The position numbers and the translations under genes are program-made. Under the pieces are notes generated by a model, which saw only the letters and a program-made list of their open reading frames with translations, searched no databases and was not told where the DNA came from. DNA of 64,000 bases from Plasmodium brasilianum (lineage: Eukaryota; Apicomplexa; Aconoidasida; Haemosporida; Plasmodiidae): positions 930,001-994,000 of the forward strand of contig NC_090115.1 of NCBI RefSeq assembly GCF_023973825.1, read 5' to 3'. The stretch's first letter is position 1, and each line of letters starts with the position of its first letter. Shown here one piece after another: positions 1 through 11,796 of this stretch.

Positions 1-2422
1 AGAGCTACTTTTATTAATGTTTTCACATAATTTTAAAGTTGACAAACGTAAATAGTTATAGTATGGTATATTATATTACTGAAATATTATTACTTTATAT
101 AATCACAACTACAATCAAATTTGTAATATAGAATGATAACTAAGGCTCATTGGAAAATATATAATTTTGATATGAATATTTTATAATACATAAAAAAAAA
201 AAAAATAGAAGAAATAAAATTCTTAATAAAGAAGATATATTTAAAATATCTAACAAACCCTTCATCAAAAGAAAAAAAAAAATATTATTATTATTTCTGT
301 AAAAATTTAAATAATAAACATAATTTTAAAATATATTTGTTCAATTGTGTCTAAAGTTAAATTGGATCTTCTCTTTCTAACTTTATTTTCGTAAAAATTT
401 TTTACTTATACATTAATTATTAAAATTTGGCATTTTTAGTAATTTTACCTTTTTTTATATCCATTATGTTTGTTATAGGTACTTTTAATTAAAAAAATAT
501 TATAAGGAAAATTAGGAGGTTTCTGTTTTATATTTGTTCATTTATACCTAATATTTATTTCTTGATCATCAGTTGCATTAAAAAATGTATTTGCTTTAGT
601 ATTTAATTAGAAGAAATTTTTATAGATGTTTCTATATTTATTGTTTTCTATAACATATGTTTATTTTGTATGGTTTTTCCATCTAACTTAAATATTATTT
701 TTTCTTAAGCCATAAATTTCACTTTTTAAACTTTAGGCTTTTTTTAACAAAGGAATTCTTTCCATTAATAAAAAAAAAATTGTATCAGTGTTTTATATTT
801 TTTTAAACACCGAAACCTTTAAGTAGGTATGATTTTTGTATGTTATCTACCTTTTTGTCCATTTTTTCGTTTTTATGTACTACTTTTTCCATGTTTTTTC
901 TATATTTTCACTATTAACGTAGAAATGGTGTCATCACCTTATATTTCTGTGCCATGCCAAATTTTCACTATTTAAACTTATAATATTTACAATGTTTCAG
1001 TCTGTTCATTCATTTTAACTTTTTTGAACTCGTACGTTGCTTTATGTATTAAATCATGTAACTTTTATTATATTTACATTGACCTGGTGTATTATAATAC
1101 AGTATATATTGGATATTGGGAAAAACTGTGAACATTGTGGTTTTTTATTCTTCTTTTAAAAGATATGGAAAGTAAAATATTTTAAATATGTATAAAAAAA
1201 GATAACGAATTAAAAAAAATTTTAAAATGTATACTTTTCTTAAAACTTTTAAAAAAGTGGGTGAATAATAGAATTTTAGGTAAATTATTAAGCTCTGTAG
1301 TAGAAGAAAAAATATTTAATTGAAAACCATCGCAAAAGATAAAAAATTAAAATCATTATAAAAAATAGATAGAAAATATATAAGTATTTAAATCCTTTAT
1401 AATAATGGTTGTTCACATAATATGCTATCAATTCCTTTATCAGATATAATTACATAAATCTTGTAAAAATTATATATTAACATAAGTTTATAAAATGGGG
1501 GTATTCTAATTATTATGAGTAAACTTTAATGTTAAAACTTATTTATCTAGTAATCTAACGGTCATTTAGCAAGTATGTAAATTAATAATAATTTTTTTTT
1601 CTTTATTATTAAAAATTAAATAAATATAGCTGAAGATATACCAAAAAAAGTGCACTATATAATCAAATAATTTATAAAATTAAATATATAAAAGAATTAC
1701 TCTTATAATATATTTACATTTTTTATGTAATTTATATTTGAGAAATAAATTTCTTATATGTTCACTTATAAATATAAATCAATAAAAAAAGAAGTTTGAT
1801 TATAATAGCCATCAAAGCTATAGTTGTGTTATATTACGACATATAAAATTACATATACTAATCACTAAGAATAATCTTTCTAAGAAAAAAAAGTTACGGT
1901 AAATACGATTTTAAATAATGAATTACTATTATAAAATACAAGAAAAAAAAAGAAGAATATCCTTTATAAATTAAATAAACGCTACAGCGAAAAATTGAAT
2001 ATAGAATAAATAACATAAAAATACAAAATAAGAAATGCATTTAAATAAGAAAAAAAATGTGGGCGCTGTTATTTATGATTGGAATAGTCAAGGTTACCAC
2101 TGTAACTGTTCTTCATTTTGAGTTTATTTGAGTTTTCACATGTTAACTACACTCTATTCGGATTTCAGTTATTCATTTTCCTTTTTTTCCTTTTTTTATT
2201 TTTATAACCATCAAATGAGTTTAATAAGTATAAAATATATACAATTCACTTTGTGTCATGAACCAAAATGTCTAACAAATATCGAAATTATAAGTTTTCT
2301 ATTGTACTTATTAGTTTTTCTTATTCTTCATTTATATAGAATTAAAATATGTACATTGGGAATTAAGTATATAAAGAATTTGTAACTTTTTCCGGTTCAT
2401 TTTATTATAATATAATTTTTTT
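1..2422. other. gene-poor AT-rich subtelomeric DNA
   Basis: No gene is supported here. The sequence is A/T homopolymers and short random open stretches. On the minus strand around 860-1060 there are two short open patches rich in K, E and N that I cannot assign to a family. On the plus strand around 1185-1320 an open patch of about 45 codons ends in EEKIFN, reminiscent of the EKKIF motif of the exported proteins further right, but too weak to call. The segment near 135-180 resembles the downstream flank of type B copy 1 near 13,385-13,430 (shared GCTCATTGGAAAAT), which suggests the window opens inside another copy of the duplicated unit. Confidence 0.4.
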
Positions 2423-3406
2423 TTATGCATTAATGTGGTACGTTTTCTCTTCCTTAAGATTCACATTTCAGTATTTATTTTCTACCCATTTCCTATAAAA
2501 GGATATCAGTCAATCCTTATAGAAAATGTGATTATCTTTATCCCATCGTGTTAATGTAATTCATATATGCTCCACGTAATTTTCATTATTATGGTTCATT
2601 AAATAACGTCAATTTTTTTGTTCTCTTGAATTATTAACACCCAATGATGAAACTCTGAAACATTTATATAATAATATGTATCTTCTTTTAATCTGCGTCG
2701 ATACCATCTTGTCTAATAACGGTCTTCGTATAATTTATGTGGTTTTAAATACCATTTATTCTTTCTCTTTTTATACCACTTAATAAATTTATTTGTTATC
2801 ATTATATTGTAGTTGTGTATATTTTCATTTAACCATTTTTCAAATTCAGATTTTGAATAAAGGGATCTACTTTTTTTAAATTATTTTATCCCTTAACAAT
2901 CACTCAAATTTGAGCATATATGATAAAAGTTATATTTATATTGTTTCTGTATATTAGGATTATAATATATTCATTTATTTTCTAAGATATTCAAAAAATT
3001 ATTCCGTTCCGTAGTTTTGTTTTTAAACCAATTATTCTTTGCATTTTCAAAATCTTTTAACATTTTTTTTTCTTATTTAAAAAGAATTTTTCCCATTTAT
3101 GATATTTAAATTCTTCTGATTCTTTAACTTTCAATATATACTGTCTTAAACATTGCATTTATAATATGTACAAGATTGTCATAAGGCTTACGCGGTGGTG
3201 GGCATTGTTTTACAAATAAAAATCTAAATAAAATATAAAAAAAATTATTTTTTAATTTAATTTTACTTTTAAATATAATTATAAAATTTAAATATATTTA
3301 TTAGAAAATTTTTATAATACCCCATTAAAACAACAGCTGCTATCTTCACTAGTGGAAGATAATTTAAATATGTCAGAAGAAGTCGATACAAAAAGAAATA
3401 TTGATT
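2423..3406 (-). pseudogene. tryptophan-rich antigen (TRAg / Pv-fam-a type) pseudogene
   Basis: Degenerate two-exon gene. Exon 1 (about 3321-3406) reads as a hydrophobic signal segment (LLLTYLNYLPLVKIAAVVLM) with no ATG in frame, so its start is lost. A GT donor at 3320-3319 and an AG acceptor at 3225-3224 give a 97 bp intron with matching phase (2+1). Exon 2 carries the spaced tryptophans and basic blocks typical of the C-terminal domain of tryptophan-rich antigens, e.g. EKWLNENIHN, KWYKKRKNKWYLKP, TRWYRRRLKED and FYRKWVENKY. It ends at TAA 2425-2423. Several frameshifts and stops break it; at least four stops (2971-2973, 2713-2715, 2510-2512, 2468-2470) fall where the family spacing predicts tryptophan. 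The family comprises merozoite/red-cell-associated antigens. The family call rests on the W pattern and exon layout; no product is expected. Confidence 0.6.
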
Positions 3407-6400
3407 TCAACTTTAATAATATAAAGTTTTATATTATATTATTTAATTTAAAAAAAATATGTATTAAATTATATATGCACATATTAAAAATTAATATATA
3501 TAAAAATTATAGGGGGAAAAAATAGAAAATAGTTTAAAAAAAAAATTTGAATTACTATTTGAGGGAAAATGATAAAATAAAAGTTTTATAATTTAAAAAA
3601 ATATATATCTAAAAAATTAAAAATTGTAATTTTATTAAGAATTAATTTTACGGTAATATTAAATTATTTCTCCGAAGAATTTCGAACATTTAATTGCATG
3701 CAATTATATATTATATTATGCATCCCTTACCTATAATAATTTTAGTAGTATTTAATTATTGCATTTCTTTTTCTTTAAAAAACGTTAAATTTTAGAATAT
3801 AAAAATAGAATGTTAATGTAGAAGGTAAATTATTTATAAGTATGTATAATAAACTTAGAGAGTTATAATAGAAAAACGCATTCATTCTTTTTTAACAATT
3901 TATATACTATTAATATAACTTAAATTTTTTTTCGTAATACAAATAGTATTACTGAACCCCATATTGTCATTATTTTATTTATTTAATTTTTATATGAAAG
4001 GATTACTTCAGTATATTTACATTATTATATTAAATAGATTGATATATAGACATTATAAAAATTAAATTAAAAAAGAAAAATGATAATAAATAGTTCAAGT
4101 AACAAACTTAAACTTTTGTTAAGAGTAATCACAAATGATAATTATATAAAATAAAATATACATGCTTAAAAAAAAATAATTTTATATTTAAGGTGTATTA
4201 TTTTCCTTCATGCCTTTTTTGTACACTTTTTTTCATGTTTCTTTTTATTTGTCTTGTTTTTATTTATTTATTTTTTTAAATATATTCTATTAGTTTAATT
4301 TCCTTTTTTCTTTTTATTATTGTTTTTTTTATATATATGTGCATAATTTTTGATGTAATTTTGTTTTCTTACTTTTTCTATCCATTATTTATGTTAATTT
4401 GTTATCTTTTATTTAATTCTTTCTATTTTTTTGTTTATTTTAATACAATGTTAATAATTACTACAATTTTTTTGTATTAGGTAAAAGTATTCATAAAATG
4501 CATTTTAGTAAATGGACTTTGAATGAAATAAACATATGTAAGTTCACTTATTTATAATACTAATATAGCTTGTATTAATAATAATATTGTTTTAGTACAT
4601 TTTATGGAGTTAATATATATTGAAGTAGACTTACTACATAAAAAAAATTTGTAATTCTAAGATAGTATATTTATGTAATTTTATTTTATCATATATAATT
4701 ATACGTATTATAACCATTTAATTAAATTAAAACAAATAAGAGAGAACTTTAATAAATTTACGGAATATTTTACAAAAAAGAATATAAAAATAAAATTATA
4801 TTTTTTTGTTTATGTTATATTTTTCCCTAGATATTAAATTATTTATTCATGCATTAAAAATTCAATTTTCAAGAAATTCTTTAACGTTTATCCAAGTTTC
4901 CCTATTATACATAATAATTTTTACAAGCATAAATGGTAATTGGTGAAAGGTCATTTAAATATATCATATGTATTATAATATTAGTTAGTTTACTTTGTCG
5001 GAGATAAATATTCTTTATTTTACAATAACATATATTAGTGCTAATTAATATATTAAAGTATTATTAATAGCAATGTAATGTAAATAAAATACTCAGTAAT
5101 ATTTCTACATAAATATGAATGAAGTTACAAAGATTTCTAAGAACCTATTAGTTAAATGGAAAAAGTAAACATTAGGATAGTTCTAGCGAAAAAATTTTTT
5201 TTATATGTTATTTTTTTTTTTATATTAAAATTTTTTGAAGATTAAAGTACAATTTTTTCATGTATTCATATGAAGAATGTTATTCGGATTAAATTTTAAT
5301 ATACTTACTCTTTATTTCCGTATATTTATGTTATTAAAACTATGTTATTTTCCTTTAGTAAAATAATCCTTTTTTAACATTTACTCTTAATTACTGTATG
5401 TACTAACTATCAGGAACAGTTTTCTCATGTAATATCATATCATGCACCAAATATAATGTTTTTTTCTACGCAACAATTTCCTGAAATAAAGAGAAAAATT
5501 ATCAGTAATATTGAAAATTTTATTTACTTTCTCAATTCATTCGCGATTTAATTGAAGGATACATTTGATTTAATATCAATTATTATTATATAATCTAAGC
5601 AACGAAAGAGGAACACGAACTAATGTTTCTTCTATAATTTTGTACATCATCTATTAGGAGCATATAAAAAAATGCACAATATATGAAAATATACGATCTT
5701 CATGCAATATATTTCATTTTATTAGGTACTAAGCAAAATAAAAAAAATAAAATAGTCATAAAGTCATTTCAATGTTTATAAAATTTTGTTATTCTAATCT
5801 TGCACATAATAAATATAATGTTAAAAGAATATTATACAAAATGGAACATTTGTTTATATTTCTGATATTAAGATTAGGTATGAGGTATAAATATTTATTT
5901 ATATTAGTTTAATATAAACATTTTTTGGTTGTATGCTTAATAATATATAGATATAAACTTATAATTTGAGATAATCTATTTTTCCTTAGTATTATAAACA
6001 AGTTTCATTATCTTTATATGCATTATATGTAAATGACATGTATTAATGTGTAAGCTCTTTTTAATTTGCATTATTTTTATTGCTATATTTACTTATTTAG
6101 TAAGGTTAATTACTATTAAACATGAAAAGATAACTTATTTAAAAAATGTTGCGGTGTATGGAAAATTATATTATAATAATTACAACTTTTTTATTATTAA
6201 ATTCAAGAAAACGAGAAAATTTAGATAATATTAAGTTTTGAAAATATTTTTTTATTGTGAAAGAATTGAAGTACATTTATAGAAACGGACTTCCATGTAT
6301 ACATATATATATATATATATGTGCATTGATTATATATGCTCATCTTGATAATTATGAAACATTTACGTTATTATGAGGCTAATATTTAATGAGTTCTATA

Positions 6401-8059
6401 TGAATATGAATGTTTCAATAATTATGCAGAATAATTTTATCCAAAGTTTTTTTGAACAAGGATTTAGGAAAAAACTTGGCCTACATATATAATTAAAACA
6501 CTTATCTCCTTACCATTTAAATAAATTTCATATTAACATAATATAAATAATTAGAAGAAAAGAAATCTAAATATATTATCCGTATTCCTATAATGTAAAG
6601 TTTTTATGAAATTGATATACAGGTGTATATATATATAATTTACCTATTAAACATAAATATGCAAATAAATAATTTAATTATATTAGGAAAAAGGTGTAAT
6701 AATGCATAAATACTTCATATTAATTATAAAATTTTTTTCAAAACAAAAAAAATAATAAATCCTTCTTTCTTTGAATAAAAATAGGAGGCATCTAAATATT
6801 ATAAACTAATAAAATAATAATAACAATACATGGTATTATATATTAAACTATTAAAAGGCATAACTTAATGAACATTTATTTATTAATCATTTTCGTATAT
6901 CAGTGAATAATTTTTAACTGAATTTTGTACTACTAATATTTGGTTAACAGATTACAGAAAAGATAATATATGTATTTGAGAAATGAAACTTCCCATAATT
7001 ATTTGCTATGTATGAGCATACATATTTCTTATTTCTCATTTTTCTTTCTTTTTTTGTTAAAATATAGTTGAAATTAGGAAAATTCTGATTAATATTTAGA
7101 GATATACAAGTAAAGAAACTGATTTCATTATCAATGAATATGTTAAACTGCTTTTAATTTTTATTCTTTATATTATTAATATATTTTTTAAATATATATA
7201 TTTAATTAAAAAATAAAAAAAAATTAATTTGGTGAATTTATAAACATAATATTTATAAATTAAATTTAATTAGAGAATAATCAATATTAAATTATGATAT
7301 GATATTAAAAAAACAGCTCTTATTTACCTCTAAAATATGAATTTTTCATAGATTATATAGTGCAGAGTGTATTAAATTTTTTTTTTTTTTAAACATATTA
7401 TAACATGTAGATGAATGCACGAGTTTAAATAGTAACTAGTGTATGATCTATGATTAATATAACATAAAAATGCTACAAATTTTTTTTTTTTTAATTTATT
7501 ACTATTATTATATTGCTATAATAATTAAATTTTTTTTTTAAAAGGAAAATACACTTTTTGAAGTTAGAAATATTAATAAAAAAATATCATTAAAATTAGT
7601 AATTATTAAAATAGTAAATAGAACAATGCTTATATCTATATTCTGCATATTCTATATTGTATATAAATTCAACAGTTATAAATGTTATATAATAAGATAC
7701 ATTTTTTTTGTTTTTTGTTTTGTGATGGATAACTAAAAAATAATATTAATTTTTTTTAATATATATTTAAATTATGTTTTGAATACTTGTGGACAGAAAG
7801 AAATATTAATTATTTTAATTAAATTAGATTATATAAATAAAATTAAAATTTAGTAAGAAATTTCTAAGGTTATTTTTCTATGTCTATATTATAAAATACA
7901 CTATTGTTATTTTCATATTATTATATATTTATGAAAACATAATTTAAAAGAAAAAGAGAAAAAAAGAGAGATTGTATCCTTTATCATTATAAGGTTACTA
8001 TATCAATGTTAAACTTAACTTAATTGAATAAATTGCAATACTGTAAGTTTATATAATAA
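3407..8059. other. intergenic AT-rich DNA without recognised genes
   Basis: No coding region is supported. A 32-codon open patch beginning at ATG 5455 (TQQFPEIKRKIISNIENF) has more balanced composition than its surroundings but no recognisable family. A hydrophobic open stretch at 6046-6228 looks like chance. The last 400 bases resemble the 5' flank of the fam-l gene at 43 kb (compare 7640-7690 with 42,925-42,975) and probably hold the promoter of the dead fam-l gene that follows. Confidence 0.4.
6302..6320. repeat. AT dinucleotide microsatellite
   Basis: Uninterrupted alternating A/T run. Similar tracts occur at 20,872-20,901, 25,502-25,521, 34,585-34,608 and 52,132-52,157. Confidence 0.9.
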
Positions 8060-8977
8060 AACAAACAATTCTTATTTAATAAAATTGCTTCGTTTATACT
8101 TTTAGGTTGTAAATGTCATTTTTACAATGATATGGTGTGATGTTATTATTTAAGGATATTTGTATTATTTATATTTTTTTCGTTTTATTTTTATTATTAA
8201 TGTTTTTTATAGCTAATATGTGTATTAATATAAGTTGAAAATATATACTTTATTTTTTTAGAGTATAGTTAACAGATTTGTGGATGAAAACGATTATCTT
8301 AGTAAAATATTAGACACAATAAATAATGGATCACTAGCAAAATGTATACAGGATAAGGAGTAAAATATTGCGTGCTTAAAAGAAAAAATACCAAATAAAG
8401 AAAAGAACGAAAAAAAAGATATAGATTATAATGAAAAAGGAACAAATAAGAGAAAAGAACAATAAAATATAAGCTCATTAAATAATTCTGAATTTATAAA
8501 AAGTATATGAAAAATAAATCTTGTATATTTGAAACATAAAAATATAAAAAGAACTCTATTTTATAGATTTTCTTAATAATAACAAAATAATTTGAGATAG
8601 GGCTTACAACGAATCAATACATAAAAAGTACGTATTATTAATTTCTTTACCTTTATTATTGTTTTTCTTGTTAACGATAGTGTTCTTTTTAGATATAATT
8701 GTACTTTTTGTATCTATTTATGACTTGGGGCGGTTCAGTTTATCAATGGAAAGTTAAGACATTTACATAATTGGTTGTATAAGGTCCCTTTAAATTTTTT
8801 TACGAAATTTTTAGAAGTTAAAAAAAATATTATATCATTGTTACCAATATTTTTGCAATTATAATGTATGTTGTATCTTTATATTATGTGTCATATTTAT
8901 ATAAATTATTGTTTGTTATAATATAAAAATTAAAAAATAAAAAAATATTAAGTTTAGAAAAAGATAAAAAAGAATAG
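8060..8977 (+). pseudogene. fam-l-type exported protein pseudogene
   Basis: Exon 1 (about 8060-8134) reads NKIASFILLGCKCHFYNDM, the hydrophobic signal/recessed export segment of fam-l/fam-m genes, but no start ATG is visible and two TAA codons lie just upstream at 8054-8059. The donor GT is at 8135-8136 and the acceptor AG at 8260-8261 (127 bp intron). Exon 2 starts SIVNRFVDEN; where relatives have YRSLAK it has NGSLAK, so the PEXEL arginine (codon 23, GGA at 8328-8330) is lost. It then continues CLKEKIPNK and DIDYNEKGTNK, with a stop at 8361-8363 and others. The membrane part (ISLPLLLFFLLTIVFFLD) is still readable in another frame, and the tail ends around 8975-8977. Frameshifts and multiple stops make this clearly dead. 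Fam-l proteins are thought to be exported to the infected red cell. Confidence 0.7.
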
Positions 8978-10956
8978 TAATTAATCTATCATTTTCTTTA
9001 AACAAGTATTTAATGTGAAGTAGTATCCCTAGTATATTTGGTTATACATTTATTAAACATCCCTATAGCTGATTATATTTTATAAATCCCTCTATATAAG
9101 TTTAATCTTTTTAACACATAACAATAAAAAATATATTTCATTAGTTATCTGGTGAATTTGAACGTTTTAATGCTTTTCAATTTATATTATATGCTTGTGT
9201 TTCCTGTTTATTCAATATTATGTTTTCATATACGTGTTTTTGTATATATATATATATTTTCATAGAAAATATATGAATGCACATTAAAATGAATATATAA
9301 AAATAAATTTCATATAATTATATTAAAGTGTAATAATTTACGTTTTCTCTTTATGTTGTTACTCTCTGTATTTTTTCTTATTCTTGTGCTATATGATTAT
9401 TCTTTCATACTAATAAGAGAACGAATTATCAGTTTTTAAACTAGGAATAAACATGTTTGTCTTATGTTAAATGAAATTATGCGAATATATTATATTGAAT
9501 GGACGTACGTATAAATATGTTTTTTACTATAGAAAAAAATTAATTTTTTTTAAATAAGATTTATGAGATATATGTTACAAAATATTATTATTGTAAAAAT
9601 CTTTTTAATGTTGCATTTTTTTATTTTATTTTATGAATATAAAGTAATAAATGCATAATAAAAATATATGTTTACTAAATATAGATTATTTGTATCTGTA
9701 TTTGAATTTATGGATTCTATATCTTTACAGTCAGTTGAAGTGATTAAAGCATATATGATTATAATAATGTGTAAAAGTGCGATTATAATGCAATTTTTTA
9801 AAATTTATTAAATATATAATATTATATAGAAAATCTACATATAAATGAACAATATATTTATTTTATTTTTGTTGTTACTCATAGATTAAAATAACGAATT
9901 AAATATAATAATATCTTAATAAATAATAAAAATAAATTATTTTTTTTTGTTTTTCACAGTAAAAAGATTTTAAATATGTGAATGTGTCTGTAAAAAGTTA
10001 AATTATTATTAGGGATGATGAAAATAAATATATATTTTTTACTATAATATATTAATGTAGTAATTTTTTTTTTATATACTTTCTATTCTTTATATTTATA
10101 AATATAATAATAAAAGAGTTAATAACATTTTAATGATGTTCAGAAATATATGTAGTTTTTATAGGAAATGAATAATTCATTTATATTTATAACGTTTATT
10201 TTTATAATACTTTTAAAATTATACATAAATTCACAAATTTTTTGCTAACTATAAATTATATTTCATTTATATATAATAGTTCCTAAAAAAATATGTATTT
10301 TTTTTAAATAGATAATAATGTATATTTTATATATTAAAGAAATTATTACATTAATTCACAGCCTTTTTCAATTATGTTTACTCTCAAAGTAATTAATTAT
10401 ATATAACTATAACAAGAAACACTGAATAAAAACATTTATAAAATTGGAGTTATTATTGAAAACAACATGGAAGACCATAACCAGTTTCCAAATATATACT
10501 AGTTTACGTTTTCTAGAAATTATACTTTTTTATAAATAAATGAAATATTTTTATCACGAATTAGATCATTTTTATTTTATCTTAACTAATCTTCTTCTTC
10601 TTATTTTTTTTTTTTGAAAAAGTTTAATAAAAAAAAAATTTGCATTCCTTCACTATAAAGTAATTAATTTAAATAACTCAAAAGTTTATGGATTCTTTTT
10701 ATTTAAATTATTTTCATAATAATTTTTATTCTCTTTTAAAACAGTCATATGTAAGAATTATTCTAAATACATTTTAAAGTTATTTAGAATTTGTAAAACT
10801 TAATATATGTTATATCTATATAAATTCAACTTTTTACATTTAAAATAAAATAAATAAACCAAAAATGATTACATGAGCAGTTATTTTTATCATTTGTAGG
10901 ACTTAAGGTATATTTAACGTTTTAATTCATTAATATGTATTAGTATTAAATATACA
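8978..10956. other. fam-l 3' flank joined to type B 5' flank
   Basis: No gene seen. The first part (about 9230-9480) resembles the 3' flanks of the fam-l/fam-m genes at 33, 43 and 49 kb. The second part (about 10,360-10,860) resembles the 5' flank of type B copies 3 and 4. Examples are AACATTTATAAAATTGGAG near 10,431 against a near-identical stretch at 36,893, and ACGTTTTCTAG near 10,505 against 36,970. This flank probably contained the promoter. Confidence 0.5.
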
Positions 10957-11796
10957 ATGAAAAAACATATTAAGTTACACATTTTTATTAAAAATTTCGA
11001 ATTTATCCTATTTATTTAGATATGCTATTATAACGATAATGTGGTATTATAAAAATATTTCTTTTTTTTTTGTTTAACGCTTTATTCTTGAAAATAATAT
11101 TTTCTTACTATGGATATATACATCCTTGTAAATAATATTGTTTATATTTTATTTTTTAAAATAACTGTGGTAAATCATTGAATGATAAGTATAAGACAGG
11201 TGTCTATATAGCTTCAACAACTAATCAAGTACTAGCAGAAAAATTAGCGAATGTAAAATTAACCAAAGTTGCTTAAGGTAACTATGAGAATACTAAATTA
11301 GTAGGCAAAAAGGAAAATATAACTATAATAAACAAAAAGCTGTATTACAAAGAGAAAAATTTAGAAAAATATCATTAGATAGGGAACAGGTAGTAAGGTA
11401 TCATAGAAAAAAAGATCTTTTGTACTTAATAGAATAAATAGGAATTTTGAAAAACAAATATTTAATCAATTATGTTCGATACACAAAATTAAGCAAGATA
11501 TGAACATTAATAAAAAGAATGAAGATAAAATAATACAAAAACAAATAGATTCAGGATTTTTTCCAACCATTTTATTTTTATGCACAGGATTTATATTTTC
11601 GTTACTGTGTATTCCATATGCCATGGAAAATAATAATACTGATCTTGTACTAATTTCACTTTTAATAGTACATTCAGTAGATTTTGAAATTGTCCTTGCC
11701 TTGTATGAATTAGGTATTATATATAAATTGATAAAAATTATAAAATATAAGTCAATATATGCAAAAAATCCTAAAAGTTTTAATAATGGTTTATAA
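10957..11796 (+). pseudogene. type B Plasmodium exported protein, copy 1 (pseudogene)
   Basis: Exon 1, 10,957-11,043, is MKKHIKLHIFIKNFEFILF followed by TAG where relatives have the tryptophan of IWIC, then ICYYNDNV and a GT donor. The expected acceptor dinucleotide at 11,158-11,159 is AA instead of AG. Exon 2 (from 11,160) starts NNCGKSLNDKYK, like copies 3 and 4; the PEXEL arginine codon (codon 23) is CAA (Gln) at 11,226-11,228 in TNQVLAE. TAA at 11,274-11,276, more stops and a frameshift follow. From about 11,412 the frame is open again: NRINRNFEKQIFNQL, two predicted membrane segments (FFPTILFLCTGFIFSLLC and the VLALYELGIIYKL region), and tail KLIKIIKYK. The architecture is that of unknown-function exported proteins of Plasmodium. 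Dead by start-to-end reading. Confidence 0.65.

Noticed and set aside
1183..1321. Plus-strand open patch ending VVEEKIFN, resembling the EKKIF core of exported proteins
   Set aside because: Only a few residues match, stops follow at once, and no exon 1, PEXEL-like motif or membrane helix is nearby.
2128..2385. 85-codon open frame rich in F, Y, S, I and L
   Set aside because: T-rich low complexity without family motifs, on the strand opposite the tryptophan-rich pseudogene it adjoins.
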